Below, piece by piece: positions 51,904 to 63,179 of a stretch of DNA of 64,000 nucleotides; position 1 is the stretch's first letter; each line of letters opens with the position of its first letter. The notes below the pieces were generated by a model that was not told the DNA's origin, ran no database searches, and saw only the letters and a list, made by a program, of their open reading frames with translations. The stretch is from contig NZ_JADGLL010000015.1 in NCBI RefSeq assembly GCF_015235415.1, forward strand, positions 1 through 64,000, read 5' to 3'. A program made the translations under genes and the position numbers. This DNA is from Microbacterium paludicola (GTDB taxonomy: Bacteria > Actinomycetota > Actinomycetes > Actinomycetales > Microbacteriaceae).

Positions 51904-52949
51904 GCTGGCTCGACGACCCCCTCGACGACGAGGACGAGCCGCTCTTCGACGAGAGCGACGTCCGCGTCCGCCCGAACCCCAAGGCGAACCGGCCGCGGAC
52001 CAAGCGTCGCCCGGCGCACGAGGACGCCACCATCGCGCGCGTGCTGGGCGTCGACCGCGGTCGCTACACGGTGCTCGCCGGCGAGGACACCCCGGAGGAG
52101 CGCCAGCTCACCGCCGTGCGCGCCCGCGAGCTGCGGAAGATGCCGATCGTCACGGGCGACCGCGCGCGCGTGGTCGGCGACACCTCCGGCGAGGAGGGGA
52201 CGCTCACCCGCATCGTCGGCATCGAGGAGCGCACCTCGCTCCTTCGCCGCAGCGCGGACGACACCGACCAGGTCGAGCGCGTCATCGTGGCCAACGCCGA
52301 TCAGATGCTGCTCGTCGTCGCCGCGGCCGATCCCGAGCCCCGCCCCCGCCTCGTCGACCGGTACCTGATCGCCGCGCTGGATGCGGGAATCCGGCCGCTG
52401 ATGGTCATCACGAAGACCGACCTCGCGGATCCCGCGCCGTTCCTCACGCACTTCGAGGGTCTCGACGACCTGCGCGTGTTCACCAGCGCGCGGCATGAGA
52501 CTCCCGTTGACGAGATCGGCGCGGCCCTGATCGGGCACTCGACCGTGTTCGTCGGCCACTCGGGCGTCGGCAAGTCGACCCTGGTGAACGCGCTCGTGCC
52601 GACCGCGGGACGAGCGACCGGTCACGTCAACGTCGTCACGGGACGCGGGCGGCACACGTCGTCCTCGACCGTGTCGCTGCGGTATCAGGGCGAGGGCGGA
52701 TCCGGCTGGGTCATCGACACCCCGGGCGTGCGGTCGTTCGGGCTCGGCCACGTCGACCCGGCGAACATCATCCGCGCGTACCGCGACCTCGAGCCGGTCG
52801 CCGAGCAGTGCCCGCGCGGATGCACACACCTCGCCGATGCCCCCGACTGCGCGCTGAACGAGGCCGTGGCCGAGGGCGCCCTGCCGGCGTCGCGCGTCGA
52901 CTCGCTGCAGCGCCTGCTCGCGACCTTCAAGGACCGCACCGACTACTGA
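51900..52949 (+). CDS. rsgA: Ribosome small-subunit-dependent GTPase A
   Basis: 349 residues from the GTG given by the repeat. After an OB fold (about 40-110) comes a circularly permuted GTPase: ITKTD (G4), then GHSGVGKSTLVNAL (G1) and DTPGVRSFGL (G3). A C-terminal zinc site is seen in CPRGCTHLADAPDC. The protein matures the 30S subunit. An acidic N-terminal stretch (DDPLDDEDEPLFDESD) is longer than in E. coli but common in actinobacteria. Frame 51741 upstream lies inside aroA and is not used. Confidence 0.94.
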   Translation: MSWLDDPLDDEDEPLFDESDVRVRPNPKANRPRTKRRPAHEDATIARVLGVDRGRYTVLAGEDTPEERQLTAVRARELRKMPIVTGDRARVVGDTSGEEGTLTRIVGIEERTSLLRRSADDTDQVERVIVANADQMLLVVAAADPEPRPRLVDRYLIAALDAGIRPLMVITKTDLADPAPFLTHFEGLDDLRVFTSARHETPVDEIGAALIGHSTVFVGHSGVGKSTLVNALVPTAGRATGHVNVVTGRGRHTSSSTVSLRYQGEGGSGWVIDTPGVRSFGLGHVDPANIIRAYRDLEPVAEQCPRGCTHLADAPDCALNEAVAEGALPASRVDSLQRLLATFKDRTDY

Positions 52950-52972
52950 GGCTCACCGCTCCACCCGCTCGT

Positions 52973-52978
52973 TAGGCT
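52973..52978 (+). promoter_or_regulatory. -10 element (TAGGCT) of bcp, leaderless
   Basis: TAGGCT, a 6-nt gap, then GTG at 52985. Confidence 0.65.
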
Positions 52979-52984
52979 GGACGG

Positions 52985-53458
52985 GTGACTGACACGCGCC
53001 TCGAACCCGGTACTCCCGCTCCCGACTTCACGCTGCAGGATCAGGATGGCAAGTCCGTCTCGCTGGCGGACTTCCGCGGCGGCAAGGTTCTGCTGTACTT
53101 CTACCCCGCGGCGATGACGCCCGGCTGCACGACCGAGGCGTGCGACTTCCGCGACAGCATCGCCTCCCTCTCCGGCGCCGGCTACACGGTGCTCGGCGTC
53201 TCGCGCGACGAGCCGGCCAAGCTCGCCGAGTTCCGCGACCGCGACGCCCTGACGTTCGGGCTGCTGAGCGACCCGGATGCCGCCGTGCACCGCGCCTACG
53301 GGGCGTGGGGCGAGAAGATGAACTACGGCAAGGTCGTCGAGGGCGTCATCCGCTCGACCTTCGTCCTCGACGAGCAGGGCACCATCACGAGGGCCCTCTA
53401 CAACGTCAAGGCCACCGGCCACGTCGCCCGCCTGCGCCGCGAGCTCGGCATCGACTGA
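52985..53458 (+). CDS. bcp: Thioredoxin-dependent thiol peroxidase (Bcp/PrxQ)
   Basis: 157 residues, normal length. APDFTLQDQDGKSVSLADFRG and FYPAAMTPGCTTEACDFRD hold the peroxidatic Cys (PGCT) and the resolving Cys five residues later (EACDF), the 1-Cys/2-Cys BCP arrangement. It reduces hydroperoxides with thioredoxin. The GTG start is leaderless. A 152-bp gap without gene follows before the accessory island. Confidence 0.93.
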   Translation: MTDTRLEPGTPAPDFTLQDQDGKSVSLADFRGGKVLLYFYPAAMTPGCTTEACDFRDSIASLSGAGYTVLGVSRDEPAKLAEFRDRDALTFGLLSDPDAAVHRAYGAWGEKMNYGKVVEGVIRSTFVLDEQGTITRALYNVKATGHVARLRRELGID

Positions 53459-53610
53459 CCTACCGACGCCGGCGGCTGCATCGGGCCGCCCCGCACGACG
53501 CAGGACAGGTCCCGCTTCCGGCCCTCGCGCCGGCGGCGGATGGAGAACGCGGTCACCAAGGCATATGCGCCGTTCCCGGGACGGATCGCGTTTCGACATC
53601 ATCGAATGAC

Positions 53611-54666
53611 GTGAAGACCTCGATCACCGATGCGTGGTTCTCGTACTGGCCCACCGCGTTCGTGGTGCTGATGTCGGCCCTCGTCCTTGGAGCGGTCCTC
53701 GTACCCACCATGCTCCTGGTCGCCAGGCCCAGCGGTCCCATCACGCCAGTCGAGCGGTTCATCTCGAGGGCCCCAGCGTGGCTCACATGGCTGGGCGGAC
53801 ACCCCTGCCGACCTTTGAGAACCGGCGAGATGGCCATCTCACGCCTCAACGAAACGGTCGCCACCCCAGCTCTGCGGGCATGGGACGCGCACCGAGCCGC
53901 AGCAGGGACGATGCAGCTCCTGACGAGCTTGCTCGCGGCGGCCGGAGTGGGTCAGCTCGTATGGACGTGGTGGGCTCTCACGCCGGCTCCCACGATGGTC
54001 TCACCCATACTCGTCTCAGCCAGCGGCATGCTCGCAACGTTGATACCGCTTGCGACCGTCCGCCTGTTGACGCCGATCGCGTGGCACCGCCGGGCACCTT
54101 TTCTCTGGCAGGTCTGGGCGGACCTTAGCCGACTCGAGCGATCCGCGACGAACAGCAGAGAGCTTGAGGCCGCGCTGCGCTCGGTCGAGACAACCTTCGT
54201 CTGGCGGCGCTTCAGCCGCTCGCTGCCCTCCGACCTGCTTAAGCTGCTGCGCTGGCGCTCCGTTTGCGCCAAGGTCGTGAGCGTCCTCTCGGATGTCACT
54301 CCCGATCAACTCGAGTCGCCACAGCAACTCGACACCCTCATGGACCAACTCGCGAGACAAGCATTCGCAGCCGGTCCATCACCCGAGCAACACGATGAGA
54401 AAACGGACGTACTCGCGGATCCTCGCTACCAGTCGCGACTGCTGCCCTCGGTTCGCAGCCGACTGCTGATCGTGATTGCGCTGTTCGCGCTCGCTGTCAT
54501 GTGCATCCTCGGAAGCCGAGTCGGCAACGGCGAACTCTTCGATTCGGAGACGATACAGCTCACGCAGGCGGTCGCCACGCTCGCGGCTACCGTGCTCGGG
54601 CTCCCCTGCATGCTCATCACCACTGTCACGGCTTTAGCCTCTTCGCTCCGCGTGCCCCGCGCCTGA
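53611..54666 (+). CDS. Five-helix membrane protein of unknown function in an accessory island
   Basis: 351 residues, not recognised. Helices are seen at about 13-37 (WPTAFVVLMSALVLGAVLVP), 90-115, 120-145, 285-306 and 318-347. Between helices 3 and 4 is a soluble region of about 135 residues, rich in Arg, Leu and Glu with LKLLRWRSVCAKVV, likely cytoplasmic. Codon use is less GC3-rich than in the neighbours (AGA, ACA, TTG and CTT codons appear), which suggests transfer. It sits 50 nt upstream of the toxin-antitoxin pair. The GTG at 53611 is chosen because the longer frame overlaps bcp. Confidence 0.65.
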   Translation: MKTSITDAWFSYWPTAFVVLMSALVLGAVLVPTMLLVARPSGPITPVERFISRAPAWLTWLGGHPCRPLRTGEMAISRLNETVATPALRAWDAHRAAAGTMQLLTSLLAAAGVGQLVWTWWALTPAPTMVSPILVSASGMLATLIPLATVRLLTPIAWHRRAPFLWQVWADLSRLERSATNSRELEAALRSVETTFVWRRFSRSLPSDLLKLLRWRSVCAKVVSVLSDVTPDQLESPQQLDTLMDQLARQAFAAGPSPEQHDEKTDVLADPRYQSRLLPSVRSRLLIVIALFALAVMCILGSRVGNGELFDSETIQLTQAVATLAATVLGLPCMLITTVTALASSLRVPRA

Positions 54667-54704
54667 TGGCTCGAACGACCTTCTCGGTCGTGGACCGCTC
54701 GCCG

Positions 54705-54710
54705 TACACT
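54705..54710 (+). promoter_or_regulatory. -10 element (TACACT) of the toxin-antitoxin operon, leaderless
   Basis: TACACT, a 6-nt gap, then ATG at 54717, so the pair has its own promoter. Confidence 0.6.
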
Positions 54711-54716
54711 TGCCAC

Positions 54717-54962
54717 ATGGCACCGGAGGTCGCAGAGGTGAAGCGGGCGCTGCTGGCGCTCTCCGAACGTGACCGCGCTGCGGTGATCCGTGCAGGTCTC
54801 ATCAGTCTTGACGGACATGTCGGGACCGGTGAACAGGACGACATTGACGCAGCCTGGCGCTCCGAAGTCGACTCGCGGCTCGTCGATGTGCTGAGCAACG
54901 CAGTGCAGCTAGGGACCTTCGAGGAGACCCGCGCCCGGTTCGCGGCGAAACATCCGGCGTGA
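54717..54962 (+). CDS. Antitoxin of a type II system (addiction-module component, PF09720-like)
   Basis: 81 residues. VKRALLALSERDRAAVIRAGLISLDG and DIDAAWRSEVDSRLVDVL follow the pattern of PF09720 addiction-module antitoxins (an xALxLxxxERAxLxxxLLxSLD start, then IxxAWxxEIxRR). A leaderless promoter points to the ATG at 54717. It overlaps the toxin by 4 nt, and the antitoxin-first order is typical. Confidence 0.78.
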   Translation: MAPEVAEVKRALLALSERDRAAVIRAGLISLDGHVGTGEQDDIDAAWRSEVDSRLVDVLSNAVQLGTFEETRARFAAKHPA

Positions 54963-55288
54963 CGTCCGAGCATGCGGAGCATCCAGAAGCGGGTGCCGAG
55001 CTGTTCGCGGCAGCGGAACGCCTGGAGGAGGCGCAACCGGGCCTAGGCCATGCCCTGTTCGCGGCCGTCCGCGAGGCGATCTCCGCCATCGAGCGGTATC
55101 CGGACGCGTGGCCGCCCCTCACAGGTTGGGAGCGTGAACCCGTCGTCCGCGCGAAGGGCACCACACGGTTCCCCTTCCGCGTCATCTATGTCGTTAATGA
55201 GGGCGTGCCCGTCATCCTCGCCTACGCGCACGAGCGCCAGCGTCCGGGGTATTGGAGGCGCCGCTACGACGGCATACTCGGCCGCTGA
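54959..55288 (+). CDS. RelE/ParE-family toxin
   Basis: 109 residues. EAGAELFAAAERLEEAQPGLGHALFAAV at the N-terminus, ISAIERYPDAWPPL in the middle and FPFRVIYVVNEGVPVILAYAHERQRPGYW at the C-terminus match ParE/RelE-type toxins (helical hairpin then a four-stranded sheet). The GTG start overlaps the antitoxin stop (GTGA). Whether the target is gyrase or mRNA cannot be told. Confidence 0.85.
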   Translation: MTSEHAEHPEAGAELFAAAERLEEAQPGLGHALFAAVREAISAIERYPDAWPPLTGWEREPVVRAKGTTRFPFRVIYVVNEGVPVILAYAHERQRPGYWRRRYDGILGR

Positions 55289-55320
55289 GAGCCGATTCGC
55301 TTGCCCGGGTACGCACGCGA

Positions 55321-55360
55321 GAGGCCCGGACCCGCAGAGCTCTCTGCAGATCCGGGCCTC
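55321..55360. terminator. Hairpin between the toxin gene and nrdF
   Basis: GAGGCCCGGA and its complement form a 10-bp stem; inside it, GCAGAG and CTCTGC can form a second stem. It lies between convergent genes (55288 and 55392) and can end transcription from both. Confidence 0.7.
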
Positions 55361-55391
55361 CGCCGTGCGAAGGTCTCCTAGGTCAGACGGC

Positions 55392-58550
<3,159 letters not shown>

Positions 58551-58572
<22 letters not shown>

Positions 58573-58982
58573 CGTTCCAATCCGTCGCTGACGTTCGCGA
58601 CGTCGTCGGGTGTGCCGAAGAGTTCCAGCCGATACAAGTGAGGCACGTTGCACTTGCTGCTGATGATGTCGCCGGCGATGCAGAAGCCATCGCCGAAGTT
58701 GGTGTTCCCCGCCGAGATGACCCCTCGGATCCATCGCCGGTTGCGTTCGTCGTTGAGGAACCGGATGACCTGCTTGGGAACCGCGCCCCGCCCGTCACCC
58801 CCGCCGTAGGTGGGGGTGACGAGCACGTAGGGCTCTGTGACGACGAGGTCGTCGTCGCCGCGGTGGAGAGGGATCCGCTCGGACCGCATCCCGAGCTTCT
58901 CGATGAAACGTGCGGTGTTGCCCGACACGCTCGAGAAGTAGACAAGGAGCGGCGCTTCAGTCGCGGTGACTGCTGCGGTCAT
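58551..58982 (-). CDS. nrdI: Class Ib RNR flavodoxin-like activator
   Basis: 143 residues. [18 protein letters not shown] binds the FMN phosphate and [24 protein letters not shown] completes the site; NIxS-like loops follow. NrdI supplies the superoxide needed to assemble the manganese radical in NrdF. A GGAGTGAGGAGAC ribosome site precedes the ATG. Confidence 0.95.
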
Positions 58983-59063
58983 GTCTCCTCACTCCTCCGT
59001 GTACCGGACCCGCCGGCATCTCGACTGGATCGGCGAGTTCCTCGATCGAGGAACCGGAGCCGG

Positions 59064-59297
59064 TCAGGCGAGGCGCGTGGCGAGCTCGTCGATCATGTCG
59101 GGACGGAAGCCCGACCAGTGGTCCTCGTCGGTCACGACGACCGGCGCCTGCATGTAGCCGAGCGCCTTGACCTGCTCGAGCGCGTTCGGGTCCTGCGAGA
59201 GGTCGACGACCTCGTACGCGATGCCCTTGGAGTCGAGAGCGCGGTACGTGGCCGTGCACTGGACGCAAGAAGGCTTGGTGTAGACCGTGATCGCCAT
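59064..59297 (-). CDS. nrdH: Glutaredoxin-like protein NrdH
   Basis: 77 residues, standard NrdH. The redox site is PSCVQCTATYR (CVQC, the NrdH signature CMQC/CVQC) and the C-terminal SGFRPDMIDELA is conserved. It reduces NrdE with thioredoxin reductase. It heads the operon after two NrdR boxes. A GGGGAAG ribosome site lies just upstream of the ATG. Confidence 0.95.
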   Translation of the reverse strand: MAITVYTKPSCVQCTATYRALDSKGIAYEVVDLSQDPNALEQVKALGYMQAPVVVTDEDHWSGFRPDMIDELATRLA

Positions 59298-59354
59298 GAC
59301 GCTGCTTCCCCTTACAAATCGTCTGAGCCTCGGCGGAGCGCCGCCGGGACCTCA

Positions 59355-59402
59355 ATACTACATATGGGTACGGACATTCGGGGTCACCACTAGGACTAGT
59401 AG
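59355..59402. promoter_or_regulatory. Two NrdR boxes upstream of nrdHIEF
   Basis: Box 1 (59355-59370) is ATACTACATATGGGTA and box 2 (59387-59402) is CCACTAGGACTAGTAG, each resembling ACACTATATATAGTGT with the ACTA-N4-TRGT core. The centres are 32 bp apart, about three helical turns, as in other NrdR-controlled operons. NrdR should repress nrdHIEF. Confidence 0.7.
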
Positions 59403-59416
59403 TTACACGGTTGTCA

Positions 59417-59593
59417 TTTTCCACTGTTCTCCACCGCCTCACCACAGGTCTGTCCACCGATCCATCCACAGTCGCAGCCTTCGGAAGAGGGCCCGGCTGA
59501 GGCGGGAAATCGCGGTTCGCGGACGTGGCGCGACGGCTTCTCCACAGGTACAACGCTAGGGAGGGCCACCGACATCCCACAGGGTGTGGATCC
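59417..59593. other. Cluster of DnaA-box-like 9-mers
   Basis: In the 413-bp gap upstream of nrdH are TTTTCCACT (59417), TTCTCCACC (59427), CTGTCCACC (59450), CCATCCACA (59462), TTCTCCACA (59538) and the reverse TGTGGATCC (59585). Each matches TTRTCCACA at seven or eight of nine positions. Such density is unusual for a GC-rich genome. No dnaA or dnaN is near, so this is not read as oriC. The remainder of the gap holds the nrd promoter and a possible GATAAT -10 of the MFS gene. Confidence 0.45.
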
Positions 59594-59710
59594 GGTCGTC
59601 CCGGCGTGTCGCGGCGTGTCGCGCGGCGGGTGTCTGCCCCGTCCTCGACAGGCCGTCTCTGCCCTGTCTCCGCCCAGCCTCGCGGGGATCCCAGGCGATA
59701 ATCTCAAGGG

Positions 59711-60919
59711 ATGTCCTCTTACCGTGAGCTGGCCCGCACCCCGGGCGTCGGCCGGATCATCGCCGCACAGCTGACGGCGCGATTCCCCTCTGGCATGGTC
59801 AGCCTCGGCCTCCTCATCCACGTCGAGCATCTGACCCACTCCTACGCCGCGGCGGGCATCGTCCTCGCGGCGATGTCGATCGGCCAGGCCGCTGCGGGTC
59901 CCATCACCAGCCGCTGGATGGGCCGCTGGGGGATGCGCCCGGTGCTCACGCTGCTGACCGCGCTGTACGCCACCACGATCGCCGTCCTGGCGCTCGCCCC
60001 GCTGCCCGTGCCGGCGCTGATCGCGCTGGGCCTCATCGCCGGCGTCTCGACGCCGCCGGTGCAGTCGGCGGTGCGCACCATCTACCCCAAGATGGTGAAC
60101 TCCCGCCAGCTCGGCGCGCTGTACTCGCTCGACGCCTCGCTGCAGGAGATCATCTGGGTCGCCGCGCCCGTGCTCGTCACCTTCCTCGCGCTGCAGGTCT
60201 CCTCGGTGGTCGCGCTGCTCGTCATCTCGGTGATCGCGCTCGGCGGCGGGGCGTGGTTCATCCTGTCCCCCGAGGTCGGCCGGGTGCGCATCCCGCGCAG
60301 CCGCACTGCACTCGGCCGCGTGCTGCGCAAGCCCACCGTGCTGCTCACGACCGGAATCGGCGTGCTGTTCATCGGATCGGCCGCCGCGATCGAGGCAGGC
60401 GTTGTCGCCGCCTTCGGCGAGGGCGGCGTCGAGTCGGGCCTGGTGCTCGCCGCGTACGCGCTGGGCAGCCTGACCGGCGGACTCGGCTCCGGCGGCATCC
60501 CGATGAGCCGGTGGTCCGCGGCCCGCCGACTCGTCATCGTCGCGATCGGCAGCGCCCTCACCCTGGTCTGGGTGAGCAACCCGTTCTGGCTCGCCTTCGC
60601 CCTGTTCATCGCCGGCGTCGGCTTCGCTCCGGCTCTCGCCGTCATGCTCGCCGGCACGTCCGCGAGCGTGAAGTTCAGCGAGACGGCCGAGGCGTACGGA
60701 TGGATCAACACGGGTCAGCTGATCGGCGCCGCGCTCGGATCCATGGCCGCCGGATTCGCCATCGACGGCAACGGCCCCGTCGGCGCCTACATCGTGAGCA
60801 TCGCGATGGTCGTCGGTGCCGCGATCATCGCGGCGGTCTTCCACCGCGCCTTCCCGGATCTCCGCCACCGCGACGCCTCGCCGATCCCCGACACCGAGCA
60901 GCTCCCCGTCATCACCTGA
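59711..60919 (+). CDS. MFS transporter
   Basis: 402 residues, twelve helices. GITSRWMGRWGMRPVLTLLTALY-like loop 2-3 (MGRWGMRPVL) and VQSAVRTIYPKMV are typical of MFS proteins of the DHA/YbjJ-like kind. A GATAAT lies 8 nt before the ATG, overlapping an AAGGG. No substrate can be given. Confidence 0.85.
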   Translation: MSSYRELARTPGVGRIIAAQLTARFPSGMVSLGLLIHVEHLTHSYAAAGIVLAAMSIGQAAAGPITSRWMGRWGMRPVLTLLTALYATTIAVLALAPLPVPALIALGLIAGVSTPPVQSAVRTIYPKMVNSRQLGALYSLDASLQEIIWVAAPVLVTFLALQVSSVVALLVISVIALGGGAWFILSPEVGRVRIPRSRTALGRVLRKPTVLLTTGIGVLFIGSAAAIEAGVVAAFGEGGVESGLVLAAYALGSLTGGLGSGGIPMSRWSAARRLVIVAIGSALTLVWVSNPFWLAFALFIAGVGFAPALAVMLAGTSASVKFSETAEAYGWINTGQLIGAALGSMAAGFAIDGNGPVGAYIVSIAMVVGAAIIAAVFHRAFPDLRHRDASPIPDTEQLPVIT

Positions 60920-60949
60920 CGGGGGCGGGCCGGCGGATGGCGGCGACCG

Positions 60950-60955
60950 TAGGCT
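60950..60955 (+). promoter_or_regulatory. -10 element (TAGGCT) of the alpha/beta hydrolase gene, leaderless
   Basis: TAGGCT, a 6-nt gap, then ATG at 60962. Confidence 0.65.
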
Positions 60956-60961
60956 GATGCC

Positions 60962-61720
60962 ATGGTGTCTGCTCCCCTGACTCTGCCCCGGATGCACTGG
61001 GGTGACCCGGCGTCAGCCCGCCGCGCCCTGCTGGTGCACGGTCTCGGATCGTCCGGTGCCCTGATGTGGCGCTTCGGCGTGGCGCTCGCGGATGCCGGCT
61101 GGCACGCGACCGCCGTCGATCTGCGAGGTCACGGCGACGCGCCGCGGGCCCTCGACTACTCGGTCGCCGCCTACGCGGCCGACGTCGCCGGGGTGCTGCC
61201 CGACAACAGCGGCGCGTGGGACGCGGTGATCGGCCACTCCCTGGGAGGCGCGGCCTCGACGGTCGCCGCGGCCGACCACCCCGACTGGACGCGGAAGCTC
61301 GTCCTGGTGGATCCGGCGATCGTCGTCGACGGGCACGACGCGGGCATCATCCGGCGCAGCCAGGAGCGGGCGTTCGCGGACAACCGGATCGAGACCGTGC
61401 GCGAGGAGCACCCGCACTGGCACCCCCAGGACCTCGAGCTGAAGGTCGACGGCGTCGCTCGCGCGAGCCGTTGGGCCGTCGAGCAGACCAGCGCGCAGAA
61501 CACGACGTGGGATGTGCGCGAGGCCGCCTCGCGGCTGCGGGTCCCCACGCATGTGATCGGCGCCGACCCCGCCGTGTACAGCCTCTTCACCGGCGCGAAC
61601 GCCGACGCCGTGCTGCGCAATCCCGCGGTGACGATGTCGATCGTCCCGGGCGCCGGCCACTCCCCCCATCGGGACAAACCGGAGCGGACGATGCGGCTCC
61701 TCGCGGAGGTGCTGTCGTGA
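60962..61720 (+). CDS. Alpha/beta hydrolase
   Basis: 252 residues. LLVHGLGSSGALMWRF (oxyanion loop), VIGHSLGGAASTVA (nucleophile) and GAGHSPHRDKPE (His) form the triad with an Asp around DPAVY. The stop overlaps the acyl-CoA dehydrogenase start (GTGA), so the two are coupled. Possibly hydrolyses an ester or thioester used by the next enzyme (inference). Confidence 0.85.
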   Translation: MVSAPLTLPRMHWGDPASARRALLVHGLGSSGALMWRFGVALADAGWHATAVDLRGHGDAPRALDYSVAAYAADVAGVLPDNSGAWDAVIGHSLGGAASTVAAADHPDWTRKLVLVDPAIVVDGHDAGIIRRSQERAFADNRIETVREEHPHWHPQDLELKVDGVARASRWAVEQTSAQNTTWDVREAASRLRVPTHVIGADPAVYSLFTGANADAVLRNPAVTMSIVPGAGHSPHRDKPERTMRLLAEVLS

Positions 61721-62877
61721 GCGCCTTCGATCCTCGCGACATCCTGACCGACGAACTCGTCGAGCGGATCCGCTCGCGCGCGGCCGCCGTCGACGCCGGC
61801 AACGTCTTCCCGGACGAGGATCTCGCCGAGCTGCGGGATGCCGGCTATCTGCGCGCGCTCGTACCGTCGGACCGGGGCGGGCTCGGGCTGTCGCTCGCCG
61901 AGGTCTCGCTGCTGCAGCAGCGCCTCGCCGAGGCGGCGCCCGCCACCGCGCTGGCGATCAACATGCACCTGGTCTGGACCGGCGTGGCGAAGGTCATGCA
62001 GGATCGCGGGATCGACGACCTGCGCTTCGTGCAGGAGGGCGCCGCGGCGGGAGAGGTGTTCGCGTTCGGGATCAGCGAGGCAGGCAACGACCTCGTCCTC
62101 TTCGGCAGCGACACCGAGGCGGTGCCGCAGCCGGACGGGTCGTATGCGTTCAGCGGCACGAAGATCTTCACCTCGCTCGGCCCGGTCTGGACGCAGCTCG
62201 GCCTGCACGGGCTCGACACGACGTCGCCCGATGCGCCGCAGATGGTCTACGCGTTCGTCGGCCGCGACGAGCGCGTCGTCACGCGGGACGACTGGGACAC
62301 CCTCGGCATGCGCGGCACGCAGAGCCGCACCACCGAACTGCACGGCGCGATCGCACCGGCCGACCGGGTCGTCCGCCGCGTCGCTCCGGGCCCGAACCCC
62401 GATCCGATCGTGTTCGGCATCTTCAGCGTCTTCGAGATCCTGCTCGCTTCGGTGTACACCGGCATCGCCCGCCGCGCGCTGGACCTCGCGGTCGAGACCG
62501 CCCAGAAGCGCCGCTCGAAGAAGACCGGCCGGTCCTACGCGCAGGATCCGGACATCCGCTGGCGGATCGCGGAGATGGCGCTGGCGTACGACGCCCTTCC
62601 GCCGCAGCTCGCGGCGATCGCCGGCGATGTCGTCCACCGCGCGGACCACGGCGCACGCTGGTTCTCGCTGCTGTCCGGCATCAAGCACCGGGCGACGGCG
62701 ACCGCGAAGCGGATCGTCGACGACGCGATGCTCGTCGCGGGCGGCTCGTCGTACTTCGCTTCGAACGAGCTCTCGCGTCTCTACCGCGATGTGCTCGCGG
62801 GCGCCTTCCACCCGTCGGACCCCGAATCGGCACACGCCACGGTCGCCTCCGCCTGGCTCGGCCCGATCGAGCAGTAG
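61717..62877 (+). CDS. Acyl-CoA dehydrogenase family protein
   Basis: 386 residues. Residues 1-120 are the helical N-domain (LRDAGYLRALVPSDRGGLGLSLAEV), the middle beta domain has FGISEAGNDLVLF and FSGTKIFTSLGP, and the C-terminal helices contain ASVYTGIARRALDLAVETAQKRR and AGGSSYFASNELSRLYRDVLAGAFHP. It is a flavin enzyme close to the DszC/IBR-like and acyl-CoA dehydrogenase groups; substrate unknown. GTG start. Converges with the CsoR-like gene. Confidence 0.87.
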   Translation: MSAFDPRDILTDELVERIRSRAAAVDAGNVFPDEDLAELRDAGYLRALVPSDRGGLGLSLAEVSLLQQRLAEAAPATALAINMHLVWTGVAKVMQDRGIDDLRFVQEGAAAGEVFAFGISEAGNDLVLFGSDTEAVPQPDGSYAFSGTKIFTSLGPVWTQLGLHGLDTTSPDAPQMVYAFVGRDERVVTRDDWDTLGMRGTQSRTTELHGAIAPADRVVRRVAPGPNPDPIVFGIFSVFEILLASVYTGIARRALDLAVETAQKRRSKKTGRSYAQDPDIRWRIAEMALAYDALPPQLAAIAGDVVHRADHGARWFSLLSGIKHRATATAKRIVDDAMLVAGGSSYFASNELSRLYRDVLAGAFHPSDPESAHATVASAWLGPIEQ

Positions 62878-62891
62878 ACCCGTCCCGGGCT

Positions 62892-63167
62892 TCAGCGCCC
62901 GTCGAAGTCGAATGCGCGCAGCAGTTCGGCGACCGCCTGCTCTCGGTCGTCCTCCGCACCGCTCTCGAACATGTGCGTGACGTGCGTGCGCAGGTGGTTC
63001 TCGAGCAGCAGGCGGTTCAGCGACTCGAGTGAGCGCTGGATGGCGCGTGACTGCGTGATGATGTCCATGCAGTAGTCCTCGTTCTCGATCATCCGACCGA
63101 GGCCGCGCAGCTGGCCTTCGAGGATGCGAGTGCGGTGCAGAGCGCGCTTCTGGATGTCTTCGATCAC
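62892..63167 (-). CDS. CsoR/RcnR-family metal-sensitive repressor
   Basis: 91 residues. RTRILEGQLRGLGRMIENEDYCMDIITQSRAIQRSLESLN matches CsoR. The metal positions read Cys (DYC), His (ENH) and His (RTH): canonical CsoR has C-H-C, and here the third is His as in RcnR, though RcnR also has His near its N-terminus, absent here. Copper, nickel/cobalt or another signal is possible. GTG at 63167 lies 6 nt after TACTCT. A TACCC-N5-GGGTA operator overlaps this promoter, pointing to autoregulation. Confidence 0.88.
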   Translation of the reverse strand: MIEDIQKRALHRTRILEGQLRGLGRMIENEDYCMDIITQSRAIQRSLESLNRLLLENHLRTHVTHMFESGAEDDREQAVAELLRAFDFDGR

Positions 63168-63173
63168 ACCGCG

Positions 63174-63179
63174 AGAGTA
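63174..63179 (-). promoter_or_regulatory. -10 element (TACTCT) of the CsoR-like gene, leaderless
   Basis: TACTCT, a 6-nt gap, then GTG at 63167. Overlaps the first arm of the operator by two bases. Confidence 0.6.

Noticed and set aside
54501..54962. A 153-residue version of the antitoxin
   Set aside because: The extra N-terminus overlaps the membrane protein gene; a leaderless promoter and family length point to 54717.
53459..55390. Integrated phage or genomic island with attachment sites
   Set aside because: No integrase, tRNA end or flanking direct repeats were found; only codon use and gene content set it apart.
59417..59593. Origin of replication (oriC)
   Set aside because: DnaA-like boxes are present but dnaA, dnaN, parAB or rpmH are not in the neighbourhood and no AT-rich unwinding region is seen.
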